64,000 nucleotides of DNA from Apostichopus japonicus. Lineage: Eukaryota > Echinodermata > Holothuroidea > Aspidochirotida > Stichopodidae. This document shows, in pieces, positions 37,501 to 49,600 of this stretch; within the stretch, counting starts at the first letter, position 1, and the number at the start of each line of letters is the position of its first letter. The stretch lies in NCBI RefSeq assembly GCF_037975245.1, contig NC_092582.1, forward strand, positions 21,538,577 to 21,602,576, written 5' to 3'. A model generated the notes under the pieces. That model was given only the letters and a program-made list of their open reading frames with translations, did no database searches and was not told the DNA's origin. The translations under genes and the position numbers were made by a program.

Positions 37501-37953
37501 TAAAGTATATATGAGAAAATTACTGACAAACTTATTATTATATGTATGAGGGGAGGATATATAACATAATAGTTGCATCAAAAATGAAAACCTTTACTTT
37601 TGATATGTAGACCTAGCTTTTTTCTCTTTGTCAGAAAATCAATTTGATGCAACATGTTGCAACGTAATTGCTATCATGATCTCACATTTTCTCCTGTAGA
37701 GCATTTCCTCGACGACTCTGGCACAGTCCGTCAGCATCCCGAGAGCTTCATGCCCTTCTCCACGGGCCGTAGAGTTTGCATCGGAGAGTCGATGGTGAAG
37801 GGAGAACTATTTCTAATCTTGACATGGCTCTTTCAACATTACAAGTTTTCAAAAGTACCAGGAACAGAGCACCAGTCATACATTGAACATGGACAGGTCT
37901 TGGTAGCCAATGAAGTGAAGCCTTATAAGATTGTTGCAACGAAAAGGTTCTAA
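28870..37953 (+). CDS. Cytochrome P450, clan 2 (CYP1/2/17-like), 8 exons, N-terminus not found
   Basis: A haem monooxygenase, expected in the ER membrane with P450 reductase as electron donor; the substrate cannot be predicted. Exons are 28870-29046, 31837-31930, 32435-32599, 34107-34315, 35301-35417, 35899-36138, 36915-37013 and 37700-37953 (TAA). Phases join throughout, giving about 451 codons. Landmarks in order: [43 protein letters not shown] (C-helix W-R), GGGTDTT (I-helix oxygen site), HEVLR (K-helix ExxR), EHFLDDSG (the PERF region in its CYP2-style form), and [11 protein letters not shown] with the haem-binding Cys at 37777-37779. The first exon starts in the equivalent of 'GN...', so about 45-50 residues carrying the anchor and proline-rich hinge are missing. 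I saw no PPGP-like exon upstream to 20 kb. It may be distant, diverged or lost. Two introns carry large tandem arrays. Confidence 0.9.
29470..29832 (-). mobile_element. tRNA-derived SINE (family B), reverse copy in a P450 intron
   Basis: This is the reverse complement of the element at 38245-38630. The B-box region reads GGTTCGAGTCC on the minus strand (complement of 29768-29778), and the A box TGGTCAAGTGG is near 29812-29822. The body shares GGACTTCC-ACAGGGTGCAGCCACAAACC and the TTTATACACC-GGGTGAAGAGAGGCAA block. The two frames across it (29325-29711, 29509-29724) are chance frames in the repeat. Confidence 0.85.
30048..31815 (+). repeat. 45-bp minisatellite with 90-bp dimers and a 630-bp higher-order duplication
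   Basis: Alternating monomers CATCTACTGATGGTGAATAG... and CATCTACTGATTGTGGACAG... give a 45-bp period and a 90-bp dimer. Rare variants (GTGGGCAG, then CCATTAAACCCCACTT) at 30101-30240 recur exactly 630 bp later, from 30731, so 14 monomers were duplicated as one block. About 39 monomers are present. Because 45 is divisible by 3, long but meaningless open frames arise (up to 267 codons). The array ends about 20 bp before the acceptor of the P450 exon at 31837. Confidence 0.95.
32650..33690 (+). repeat. 86-bp array derived from the P450 exon end plus its splice donor
   Basis: Each unit contains about 45 nt resembling the end of exon 32435-32599 (TGTCAGCT-GTCT-CAGTACA-TAGGAA...TATG-TTTGGAGTAAG) followed by GGTAAGTATGAGGCCACTAT, a copy of the donor and intron start. 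TTGGAGTAAG-type junctions lie at 32667, 32740, 32826, 32903, 32989, 33075, 33161, 33247, 33334, 33421, 33507, 33593 and 33679, mostly 86-87 bp apart. The coding frame of the exon piece ([17 protein letters not shown]) is preserved in several units, giving a 112-codon frame at 33114-33452 that I regard as a by-product. Confidence 0.93.
34348..34575. repeat. (TA)n microsatellite
   Basis: Nearly pure TA dinucleotides with occasional TTA and ACATAC interruptions, shortly after the P450 exon ending at 34315. A short AAT run (34326-34343) precedes it. The frames across it are artefacts. Confidence 0.95.
35899..36138 (+). CDS. P450 exon with I-helix and K-helix motifs
   Basis: It completes GGGTDTT, the acid-alcohol pair region of oxygen activation. 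It then runs through the J helix to HEVLR, where Glu and Arg form part of the ERR triad, and on to [15 protein letters not shown] (beta 1-4 strand). Both splice sites are consensus (TTTTTCTGCAG and GTAAGT). Confidence 0.93.
36195..36525 (+). repeat. Degenerate short repeat in a P450 intron
   Basis: Words such as ACTACTAGAT, ACACCTATTGA and TACTAGATTACACC recur with a loose spacing of about 25-35 bp. It is low-complexity, with no coding signal. Confidence 0.5.
37700..37953 (+). CDS. P450 last exon with haem-binding loop
   Basis: FxxGxRxCxG is intact at 37756-37785 ([10 protein letters not shown]), followed by the L helix and a basic C-terminus ending ATKRF-stop. There are no frameshifts, which argues that the gene is functional at its 3' end. 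Confidence 0.95.
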
Positions 37954-38244
37954 CCAAATCATTTTCAAGATATCAAATGAAGACTCTATACTTAGATTCA
38001 AACAACTATTGTACATTACATATAACAGCAATGTCATCAACAGACATATTACACAGCACATATATCATTGTATCAAACAATATAATAATATATATATAAT
38101 AATATTTTCATTTAAAAAAAGATAGTTGTACTCTTCACAGTACACACATTAGTATTAGTACTTGTAACAAATCAATCTTCCAGTACCACTTCAAATGTGC
38201 CCATGTGTGATGCAGACCTTCCTCTCTGCGGCCTTCAGTGGAAC

Positions 38245-38630
38245 ATATGGGGGGCGTTGTGGTCAAGTGGTTAAGGCAGTGGACTTGTGATCTAAGGATT
38301 ACAGGTTCGAGCCCTTGCCAGGTCATTACGTTGTGTCCTTGGGCAAGGCACTTTATCTCCTTTGCCTCTCTTCACCCAGGTGTATAAATGGGGACTTGTG
38401 AGGTGACTTGTAAATATAGTTGGGTGCGCCGGTTTGTGGCTGCACCCTATGGGAAGTCCCCCAGGGGGACACGTGGTTGTGGTGCACTGTGGTTTCCCAG
38501 GAGAGATTGTTTGAATTGTGCACACTTTGGTGTGTAGGTGTGACAAGTTACCAAGAACAGGTTAAGAACAGTGCGGCGAGACTTTATTGTAAGTTTCGCT
38601 ATATAAGAACTGTTAATTATTATTATTATT
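38245..38630 (+). mobile_element. tRNA-derived SINE (family B), nearly full length
   Basis: A box TGGTCAAGTGG (38260-38270) and B box GGTTCGAGCCC (38304-38314) form a tRNA-like head. A body with TGCACCCTATGGGAAGTCCCCC follows, then a tail CGCTATATAAGAACTGTTAATTATT ending in (ATT)n at about 38612-38628. The tail resembles the 3' end of the LINE fragment at 59835-60170, suggesting mobilisation by that kind of LINE. It lies just downstream of the P450 gene. Confidence 0.88.
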
Positions 38631-39434
38631 GCCCAAAGGGAATTTATTACAGTTTTTTAGAAATTTTACCGCAAGATTTAGCCAAGGAGAAGCTTGTCTC
38701 AGTGTACAAGAAGTTACATTGCTTGAGAAAGCTATGTAAGTAGAGTTGTGTATGTGTAAGGTAGGGTCACTAATCCTGGAGCTATTGGAAGAGACACAAA
38801 GCATTTATTTCAGCTTGAAAACTAATAGGTTTCATAGTAAACAAAGAAAAAAAAAACATAATTCCTGCTAGTTAATAGGAACGAATAGGAATTTTTGTAT
38901 ATATTATAAAATAAGGAACCTTCAAATATTTGGCAGTTTGAAGCAATCTAGTCTCACCAATCTGTTAAGTGTTCAGAAGAGAAATTGCAAACTAAACCTA
39001 ACATACTGATCAACAGAATGATTGCTAACATACTGTAACGGTCCCAATTACACTGGCGGATCCAAGGGGGGCCAACGGGGGCCATGGCCCCCCCAAAGGT
39101 GAGCCAAAAAGTGTTTCCGAACATCCGCTGAATCATATGATTGGAAATTAAAAAAATCGAGAGGCATAGCAGTGGTAGACTAGTCTAAACCTTTACGTTT
39201 TCTGGTTTAAAATTAAATGTATGAGCATGAGGGAGGATTTACAGTTTATCACCATTTTGCAATTACAGACTGGTTGTAAGAAATTTATAACCTATGAAAA
39301 ATAAAAAGTTTTGAGAAAGATGATCCCAACTTTGTTTTATAAATATTTTAGAAAATTACACCTGGGAAAGAATTTTTTTGAAGTAAATTAACATCACCAT
39401 TGTACACTTTTGTCGCACCAAATTGCATCTGAGG

Positions 39435-40330
39435 CAGCGGCTTAACGCCTATGGGCTTGGATGGGGCAAACCCAGGGGCCCCCGACCAAAGGGGGCCCCC
39501 ACTACACTGATGTACAGAACTTAGAAGAGGGGTACCCTTTTTTTCTTTTTTTTTTGAAACGGCACGTTTTCGTTGGAAAAGAAACTATAAACGAGACAAC
39601 GGACATATTTTTCTGTGTGACCTTAGTACCTACTCAAAGCTGTTATCGGCTGTGGTCCTATTTATTACACTTCCAGTCACAGTGGCGACTGCAGAAAGAT
39701 CATTCTCCAAGTTGAAGCTAATCAAGACTTACCTACGTTCAACCATTTCTCAAGATCGGCTGGATTCGCTGGCTATCCTTTCCATCGAGAGCGAGGAGGC
39801 ATGGTCACTTGATATAGATGGACTAATCGATATATTTGCTGACAAGAAGGCCAGGCTCAGTAAATTCAAGCTCTAGCCTTTCCAAGTTCTTGGGAACTTG
39901 GATACCATTTGTCCACAGGAGTTACGCCGCGGGTGGAAATATACATGTTGATGTTAGTTGGACATTGGTCGTCTGGTCTTATTGTCCTTTCAATCTCTTA
40001 ATGTATTCTAGCTTTGCAACAAATTTTTTCATGTTCCCAGTATGACAGACAAGGCGGACCAAAAATGTGTCTATGAATGCAGATTTCCCCAAAATCTCAG
40101 TCGATAAAATCACCACGAAATGTGCCATATACGGCTTAGATTACACCAGAGAGCTTGTAGAACCCCAGAGCTTCCAGGGCCCTAAGGCGGGCCCTGGAAC
40201 CACGCCTTTGGGACTTCGCGCTCCGCGCTCGTGATGTGCGCTCCGCGCACATCGGTTGATTCTCCGCAGCAGCCAGGGGGCCCTTCCTTCCCTGGACCCA
40301 GGGGCACCCAGACTCATCGTTACGCCGCTG
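39435..40330 (+). mobile_element. Inner hAT element (nested), 896 bp, with transposase remnant
   Basis: The ends are CAGCGGCTTAACG and, on the complement of the right end, CAGCGGCGTAACG. The exact 8-bp duplication ATCTGAGG flanks it at 39427-39434 and 40331-40338, inside the outer element. It contains a transposase C-terminus (39601-39876). The GC-rich 40140-40330 part includes an inverted pair 'gcgctccgcgc'. Confidence 0.92.
39601..39876 (+). pseudogene. hAT transposase remnant, C-terminal dimerisation region
   Basis: The frame contains LPVTVATAERSFSKLKLIK, then YLRSTISQDRLDSLAILSIE, the signature of the hAT-family C-terminal dimerisation domain as found in ZMYM1-like and DUF4371 transposases. 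Only the last 90 or so residues survive. The DDE-like catalytic part and BED finger are absent, so this copy cannot act alone. The stop is TAG at 39874. Confidence 0.88.
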
Positions 40331-40489
40331 ATCTGAGGGCATTCAGCAATAGAAAATTTTCCACCCCCTCCCGTTAGACCCCTCCCCCATATCACTCTAA
40401 CACCACTTTGGCCCCTCCCAAACAAAGGCCCTGGATCCGCCAGTGCCCAATTATAGTTCAATTCTACAATATGAGGGCAATCCAGAGAG

Positions 40490-41140
40490 CAGCATATCTC
40501 TTCGCATGCAAACAGTGAATGAACAAATTAATTTTTTCCCGGGGGTCTGTGAGACACAAGAGTTGACCCTGGGACACCTTCCATGAAGTTTGCAGAAAAT
40601 TGGCCCAGCCGCTTAGGAGGAGTTTTTCTGACACAGTATTGTGCTAAAAATATACATTTGACCTAAAAAGTTATAGCAAAAACTTGAATTTTGACTAAAT
40701 TTGACCGCTGACCTATGGTTCCGGAGGTCTGCAAGACACAAGGGTTCATCCTGGGTTACCTTCTTAACAAGTTTGAAGAGAATCAGCACAGCCATTTAAA
40801 GAGGAGTTTTTGACACAAAATTGTGCAGAAAATATACTGTTGACCTTTAACCATGTGACCTTTGCTGTCAGTTACCATGGCAACCACACAATTTGATAGT
40901 GCTTAACATTTCCATTATACCCTGCGTAGGTTTGATGTCAATTCAATGTTTCCCTTGGAGTTATAGCCAAATCTAAATTTTCACCAAATTTGACCTTTGA
41001 TTTTTGGTTCCAGTGGCCTGTGAGACACAACGGTTCACCTTGGGGTACCTTCCCATCAAGTCGGAAGAAAATTGGCCATGCCATTTGGACTTACTGACAC
41101 AAAATTGGACACACACACGTAAATACTCGCACTTGTTTTG
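40490..41140. repeat. Dispersed repeat with diverged internal units
   Basis: Blocks such as 'gtctgtgagacacaagagttgaccctggg', 'gaagtttgcagaaaattggccca' and 'gaggagtttttctgacaca' recur about three times with a spacing of about 180-300 bp and heavy divergence. It reads as an old tandemly repeated non-coding element. No gene is present. Confidence 0.6.
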
Positions 41141-41384
41141 ACCCCTTCCTCATCACAGACTTCCGGTCACCCTGGGGTATCCCACCATACCTGTTGCTGT
41201 GGCAACTGACATAACTGTATATGGCCGGACTGGGAAAGGAACTACAATATCTCGTCCTCCCTCTAGGATATGATGAGATAATGGTGTTGGTCTAGAAATG
41301 TAATTTTTCATTAGAGATTTTGTAATACTTGAATGTCCAAGCAGCAAAACATATAAACAAATACAGAAAGATTATTGCTTAAAA

Positions 41385-41960
41385 GTCTTTGTAATCTGTG
41401 TTATTATCCAATATAACCTGTGCTATTATCCAATATCACCTATTATCCAATATAACCCATGTTATTCTCCAATATAAGCCGTGATATTTTCCAATATAAC
41501 CTGTGTTATTATCCAATACCACCAGTTAGTATCCAATACCACCCGTTATTTCCAATATAACCTGTGTTATTTTCCAATATAACCTGTGTTATTATCCAAT
41601 ATAATCTTGTGTTACTATCCAATATCAGCTGTTATTATCCAATATAACCTGTGTTAATTTCCAATATGACCTGTGTTATTATCCAATATTACCTGTGTTA
41701 ATATACAATACCACCTGTTATTTCCAATATAACCCATGTTATTATCCAATATAACCTGTGTTATTTTCCAATATAACCTGTGTTAGTATCCAATACCACC
41801 TGTTATTTCCAATATAACCTGTTATTATCCAATATAACCAATGCTATTTTCTTATATGACCCGGGTTATTATCCATATAACCTGTGTTATTATCCAACGC
41901 CACCTGTTATTTCCAATATTACCCATGTTATTATCCAATTCAACCAGTGTTATTATCTGA
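41385..41960 (+). repeat. 22-bp tandem array (TTATTATCCAATATAACCTGTG)n
   Basis: About 25 units with frequent substitutions (CCACCTGT, CCCATG) and variable 18-22 bp spacing. It is located between the convergent P450 and CCDC180 genes. The 61-codon frame over it is an artefact. Confidence 0.9.
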
Positions 41961-43388
41961 CATAATCTGCATTTGTAGCACTTGTCATACTTCACTTTCA
42001 ATATTAACAGAAGATTTGGTCGTTAATTTGTGTAGAACTTATAACCTGTGCAGCTGCTACTAACCTTTGTGTACTACTTGAAAACTATGTTACAATCATT
42101 ATTACCCAGTATCTTCAGTCTGTTGTAAATATTATGAAGTGAAACTATTTGTTATAATCGCTTGTAAGTTTAGACCCTTGTCTTCTAAAGATAGTCAATA
42201 TTTTTTTTCTCCAAATTTTAACAACTGACAAAACGTTTCCAGATCCTTGGAGGATCTAGTACCCTCCAATTTGATCCCAGATATTGAGAGGGGTTACTTT
42301 CAGACATTTAAGGTGTCTCAGTGAGGTATAAAGATAATCAGAAGGATACTTTGATCATATTGTTGTCCATCTTGGCTATTTCTAGCACATTTCAGCAGCA
42401 ACATTGACCTATAGCCTCTTGAATCAGTAGATCCAATAATCCATTATGACAACAGACAACCTGCTTCTTTCAAGGTACATTAATGGATCATTTAATAGGA
42501 GGAAGGTAGAAAATAAACTGATGATTTCCTTACACACTATAACACAAACACACAAGGAAGATTCTGGAATCAAAATTTGGTTTTCAATTCTTAATCAGTA
42601 TGTTAGGTTATCATCACACAAGTTTATACAGAAATTATTTTACATTGTAAATAGCAATCCATTTACATTAAAGTTGACTTATCTTATATACACAAAGTTA
42701 AAAAGGTCTCAATATTATAATCTCTTCTTTTACACTTCAAGGTGATATTAGAAAGCACAATTACAACTGGCAGTTTGGGGTTTATGGATGGAATGGTTTC
42801 ATTAAAAGTACATTGATAAACAAAGATTTATATAAATGCTGTATACAATTATAAATATATCCAGGGGAGCAAACCATAAGGTAGAACATAGATTGTACAC
42901 TCTGATCTTGGTCCATGTCTTTACAGCACCTTATAAAATCAGCAAACCTTGTTTTTTGCCATGTATGTGGATAGGATTTCTTGTGCGATGAAGTTCTAGA
43001 GTTTATCATCTGCATTAATTTCTTCAATCAAATTTACAATCTGGCGATACATTAGTTGTATGTTTTACACTTGAATACTGAGAAATCAAAGATATTGGAA
43101 TGTTTGGGCTGTTTTGAACTCTCTATCATATGGGCATTAACAACATACTAAGATCAGTTTCTACTATATGAAAAGCACGCAGAAGAAGTATAAAGACCAT
43201 ATTTAGCATATATATTGAAGCCACAAATAAATAGAGATCTAAGTTCTGATGGCACTCAGTGAGACTGTGAAATATCTGACAAGAGTTTCAATTCAAGCTT
43301 GTCTCTGACTGTTTGGATATTATAAACAGAATGTAACATTCAATTCTTCAGCATCAAATGTGTAATATTATTTTATATTCAGAACTCT

Positions 43389-43419
<31 letters not shown>

Positions 43420-43667
43420 CTCTTAGATATAAACAAATAACACTTTGTTATATCAATTACTCTCAAATTTAACCCCACCTTACCGGCAAACCTATACCAA
43501 GCTCAGAAAGTGAAAAAAGAAAAATGTTGTAATCTTTTGTCAATCAAAATTAAAGATGTCAACACAGGTTAAATCAGTTTGAATTTCTTTAATTCACTTT
43601 TTTTGAAAATGATATAAAGCCTTCAATCAGTTTTAAGATAGAGTGTAGCTATTATGAGGAGCATTTC
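41961..43667. other. Intergenic between convergent genes
   Basis: AT-rich, with no supported exon. It includes a short (TA)n run near 43389-43413 and a TTTAAT at 43588-43593 (ATTAAA on the minus strand) that could serve as the CCDC180 polyadenylation signal about 75 nt past its stop. The latter is a guess from position. Confidence 0.45.
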
Positions 43668-46600
43668 TCAGTAGAGTTTCTTGACTCGGTCAACAGACTC
43701 TTGCCAACTCTCCGACCACCGTTTATCTGCACTGATTTGCTCCTGCTTCTTCCTGTCAATGTCAGCTATTTGCGTATCAAATTCATTCAGGTATTTCTGT
43801 CAAACAAACACGGAAATGTCAGGTGTAAACATAGTGTTTATTTTATATCACAAAAGCACACGATAACCTCCTTTATGACTTAAAATTCACACTCTGAAAT
43901 GGCAAAATATATTTAGTTTTGAGATTTTAAGTGTGATCAATTCAAGTCTCGCTAGTATCTCTTTGTTGAGTGACTTCATGCATCGTTGCAGGATATAACT
44001 AACATGAAAGGTATTATTATTCGGTATCATACATGGTATTGACTTATTAAGGTCTTACTTGGAAACAACAACTGACCAATGATAGTTAAAAAAGGAAAAC
44101 TTTGTAGGTGTGCTGAGAGTTTGACAATCTCTTTTCACTTAAAAAAATAACAAAACAATTTTTACTTACCATCTATTTTGATTTAGTATTTTGTTAAAAC
44201 AAATAATCAGTGCATATCATAGTTAACAGAAAAATATATATTCTGCAACAATTCAGGATATTAAACCAGATATATAAATAAAGTGTTCAATTCTAAGCAT
44301 TTTCTATCAATGTTTATTGTTTTAATTGTCGAGCAATTATTACCAACTATTCTTTAAAAAAACAAGACATTGCTTCCTTATGTAAATGAATTAATTTTTC
44401 AGTGATGTGTTGGTTTTTCTGTGAAAGCATGAAGTGTTCATAATATCATTAAACTTGTTATTTGAGGGTTACAATCCACACACCATACAAGACAGTTATT
44501 CTTTAAGCATAGACTGGGAAGTAACTTGTCCAACCTTTGGAGCTTTTACACTGTTTGGGTTACAGATCATATCTAACAAATTCAATCGTAATGAATATTC
44601 AACAATGTCAAAAGTGACTCACATTGAAGGCACTATCCCTTGCATCTATTCCTGATTGGTGTGCAAGAGTGGTAGACCTCGTGGTGATTGCGCTCGTCAG
44701 GAGTGGTCGGGACGGTCGTTCACCAACCACCAGGGTGTCCCTTGCAAAACCTTGCCAAACCCTACTACCCCTTTGAATTAATGGTGCTCCTTCATCTGGG
44801 GTCAAGGAGAGGCCCGCTCTCTTGCGTCTGAGAAGAGCGCTGGTCTGTAATTTCTGGGGATCCACTCCTGAAAGGTGAAACCAACAACTTTCTTCAATAC
44901 AATGTTTTGTTTATTGTTCCCCCCATTTGCGTTTTTTAATATTGATCGTACTAACAGCTTAGTTGTAGTTTTACATTAGTTTCGTAACGAGACCTAGTTA
45001 GTTTTCGATTAAACTCTCTTCATTCTGTTGGTCATTTCATTCCTGTTTCCTGATAGTTCTTGCAAAGTTGTAAGAGTTAGGTCCTGCTTTGCAAGTAATC
45101 CTGATTTCACACCATTTATGTGCTTTAGACAGTGCTTCTGTGTAGTTCGTAGGGTGTAATATTTCATACCTTCTCAGTTTTGGTCACAAAAGGGTTTCTG
45201 ATTGATGAAATAGACACCTCTTTCCAGTTATGCTCAAATGATGTAATAAACATATTATAGATTTGTCAACATTTGAACAAATATTTGAAAGAAATGGATG
45301 ATTTAGCAAACTGTAATTTACAAACTGAAGTTTTACCTTGGCTAGTTGGATATGAAACTCCATCAGTTAGTTTTGTTGAAGTGCCACACAATGGAATGAC
45401 TTGTAAATGTTATGGTACACAATGATCAAGCTGTCACAAATTGTCATAATATTTCTAATAGTTTTTGAAAATAAAGCAAACATTTACTTCAAAGACAGAA
45501 GCACAAGGAATGAGCTGTCAACTTACGTCCGACTTCAACATCATCTACGACAATTTGTGCATCCATACTCTTAAGTAGGTCCTCGGTTACACAGGATAGC
45601 GCTTGGATCCACTCTTCACCTAACAGCACTGCAACTCTCTGCAGAATAAAATGTATTTGTAAATACAAGATAAGCATATAATCTGTAGCTATAACACAAA
45701 TCAATCTTTACACTATCCAACATTGCATTCTAGCACAACACTACGCCTATTAAACTCAAATACTCAGTTAAACTGATTGCTGAGTAAATCTTTGCTTCAA
45801 TTATGCTTGTTCAATTTTTATCTAAAGTGTCACTTTTACCTCAAGTTTGAGAGCCCTCTTCCCCCATACCAAAATATGTTTCCATGTTACACGATTCTGT
45901 TCAATGTAAAATAACCTTGATGGCTTCTTACACTTACAGTGACTATTAGGAAAATTCAATGCAATGAAATTGTCTGACAAAAGTCTATCCTTCACAATTT
46001 TGCAAAGACAAGTGAGCTATACATGTCAAAGGTTATATCCTTCCAAGACCGAGACCATTATTTTACCTATGCAATAGATGTACGGGGAAGGTGTCCTAAT
46101 GGTGACCTGATTAGACCATATATATATATTCATTTTTCTGAATACTTACATTTAATTCTTTGACGTTGCCATGAACACCCTTCTCATATTCCTGTCTTCT
46201 ATCCTCCTCTCGATCACACAGAGCTTTAAGGGTGGCAATATTCTGGGGGTGGCCTAAACTAGGCTTCAGAAGACCTTTATGCTGTGACTGTCAAGAGATT
46301 GAAACAGAAACAAAAGCGATAATGATCAACCAACTTGGACCTAACTTCAACTACAAATAAGACAAATGAAGATAAAGGAAAACAAAAAACAGATTCTACT
46401 GTTCCAGGCATGTAGTACAACACAACAACACATCATAAAAGTTGACAGGTTTTGAAATCCCAACAATTTTTCTATTGACAAGATATGCATAGATCCCAGG
46501 TGCGATTCCTCAGGGATTGCAGTTTTCCTCTTTATTGGTTTTAACCAGTTCACTGTTTACAGCAACACTCCCTGTAACATGTATTTCTGACCTTTCATTA

Positions 46601-49600
46601 ACATTGGTAACTTTAACCATTCAATGGTCACAGTTGAACAAGTTCCCAACAAAACTACAGATATACACACCCCTCCCCCACCCCCACCCCTCTTGGCTTG
46701 CACCACTGGCTATTGCTTGGCTATACTGACCCTCTGTTTCTCCAGCTGGCCATACTTGTTGTAGAACTGTCTAGCCTGCTCTGAGAGTCTCTCCTGAAGT
46801 CTTTTAAGGTGAGCCTTGAGTACATCATCGATCACTAGAGGCGGAACCTCGGCGACTAACATCTCCAACTGCTCTAACTGCTCACGGAACTCTGTGATTG
46901 TAAACGGTATCCATCAAATAAAACCTTAACAACAACAAAAGTGAATACACTACAAACTGTATACAAACATGCGTCCATTCTGACCTTGGGTATCTCTCTC
47001 GGTCTAAGACATCTATGAGGCTATGACAATTTTTATGATCCTAAATAATGAGATAATTTACAATTTAAACAGTTTGATGTGTTTTCCATGAGCCAGTGTG
47101 ACATCAAATATTGTTCTAATTTATACTAAAGAAAGTAATAATAAAGTTAACATTTGATATCTCTGTCACCAATCGAGCTACAAAGATGACTGGGAGCTGG
47201 CAGAATGTGTTGACACCTCTTGTTTTGTATTGTATAGTTTCCAAGCCTCAGACTTGGTCATCATTAAATGTTTACACCATATAAATGAATATGCATACTT
47301 TAACATCATGAATAAGCATACTTTACCTTGCAAGCACTGGTTATGATACTCTTCAGCCTGGTTGTAATAAGACTGTAGTTTACTGACTATCACATCTGCA
47401 GAGGTCTCAAAGCTGTCGTGAATCGCCTGTGGTCGAGTCACATGCCTGCTTCCCTTTTGCTTGTAGTAAAGCTGAACAATAAGTTGAGAATATCAAGAAT
47501 ACATTAAAGACAAGACCCAGCAGGTGTTAGTAGTAATTGCCAATCTGGTTATGGGTGAGAATTGATTTTTCCTCTTGTTGTATTTTACATGTCAAGTTTT
47601 AATACACATTATTATATCTTCCATTAAGTTCCAACATAAACATGACATAACAGTTGTATATATGGGTTGATCATCTACTTACATCAGCAGTAGAGAGAAG
47701 TCCATCCAGAGAATCTTGTAGAATCCTCTTAACAACAGCCATGAAGTGTCTGCAGAGAAAAAAAAAAAAAAACATGATGAAAAGGCTCCCTGTGGGGTAG
47801 GAGATGATACCAGGACAATGACAATAATATTCTCCCCACTGTACATCAACTTAAACAGCCCCCTTCTCCCAATCCCCCCCCCACCCATGCTAATAGACCT
47901 ACACCATAGAAATTGAACTAGGAAGAATGCTGACACAGTGTTCTGCCGTATGTTTAAGCAGTGAAGCCTTGAAAAATGTGTGGGCGCTTTGCATTGTTCG
48001 ACAAAAAGCCAGATCATTTGTATGTCTTCACACATATATTGTGCATTCGACTTTGGAACTGAATTTGAGTTTACCCGTTCTTTCGAAAGAGTGGGTGGAA
48101 TTTTCACAACAGAGACATGTTATGGCAACCAGAGTGGTCACTACTATACTCCTGACTCAAGAACCAACTTTGAAAACTTTTTTTTCCCGCCTCTAACTTG
48201 AGCAAGTGGAGCGTTTTATGCATCTTTTATCGTCTGGAAAGTGTCATTTCCGATATCTGAGAGGCACATGGCAAACATTTTTCTTGCTTGTATTATTTTA
48301 CTGCTCCACTCAGATAGTGTCATAGTTGTTCCTGGGAAATGCCATGAAAAAGAACCCGAACCCTCCCCCCCCCCCTGCCTTAACCTACTTTTGTGTAATA
48401 CTTCCATATTAGTCTGTGCATGCAGTTTTCAGTTTAATGTTAATGTTGCAAAGTGGGTAGTAGTTTATGCAGGATAGCAGATCCCACCTTATGAAGTGAG
48501 AGTACAAAAAGATTGATGCGGAATGTTTACATTCAGTCAAAGTCATCAAAGGATGAGATGTTAGCACGAATAGTGGCTTGAGTGTGTCGTTTAGCCTACA
48601 CACCTTTGTCCGAACGTGGTTATAGTGAATATCATTAGGCCTTAAAATCATAGTTGAATAAATGTAGGCAAATAGCCTATAAAGTTACTGTCCAGAACAT
48701 ACCTGGCTAGGCTGAGTAGGCTTTGGCCTACCTCAAACTTAGATTAATTGGATAGCCCTATATTGCTTATGCCCTTTTGCCACATTTACAGTGTTGGGAA
48801 TATGTTGCAAATGAAGGATGTGTTTGAACATTTGTACAATTCTAGATATGTTAATAGACTGAAATATTCTAGGCTTAAGTTATGACCTAGGCTAACCTAT
48901 GTTAGACTAAGGCCAAGGCTACGTACATAGGCCTAAGGAAGGCAAAGCCTATTTTCGTAGTATGAATTGTTAGTGATAAGCACAGGACATCATAAACGTC
49001 ATCCCATGTTATTCTGGCATGTAGATCTATCGTTAGGGATACAGTTTTTAGTAAAATTAGGTGGTGATAATTGTTGTCATGTCATTCTTCCCACTTAAAA
49101 TTTCTATGACCTACAAACATAGAGCAGAAATAACACTGCAATCACATTCTCCCTTCATTCCCCATCTTAAACAACCACCTCCTTCCCTGCTCCCTCCCCC
49201 TCTACCAATAGACCTACACATATAGAGCATAAATAACACTGCAATCACATTCTCCCTTCATTCCCCATCTTAAGCAACCCCCTCCTTCCCTGCTCCCTCC
49301 CCCTCTACCAATAGACCTACACATATAGAGCATAAATAACACTGCAATCACATTCTCCCTTCATTCCCCATCTTAAGCAACCCCCTCCTTCCCTGCTCCC
49401 TCCCCCTCTACCAATAGACCTACACATATAGAGCATAAATAACACTGCAATCACATCCTCTCCTCATTCCCCATCTTAAACAACCCCCTCCTTCCCTGCT
49501 CCCTCCCCCTCTACCAATAGACCTTCACACTTAGAGCCACAGAAATAACACTACAATCACATCCTCTTCTCAATCCCCATCTTAAGCAGCCCCCTCCTGC

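Larger units (their letters stand above)
39051..40445 (+). mobile_element. Outer hAT element with perfect termini and 8-bp target duplication
   Basis: Both ends carry CACTGGCGGATCCA as inverted repeats. The target duplication CCCAATTA is exact at 39043-39050 and 40446-40453. Without the inner insertion and its extra 8 bp, the element is about 0.5 kb and non-coding, with G-rich (left) and C-rich (right) sub-termini. It shares CACCAAATTGCATCTGAGG with the MITE at 24186-24491. Confidence 0.92.

Noticed and set aside
38251-38320. A tRNA-Leu/Ser-like gene
   Set aside because: Same reasoning: it is the head of SINE family B, with a second copy reversed at 29470-29832.
40136-40461. Pro/Gly/Arg-rich minus-strand frames of 68 and 106 codons
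   Set aside because: They cover the GC-rich terminal parts of the nested hAT elements and lack any protein similarity.
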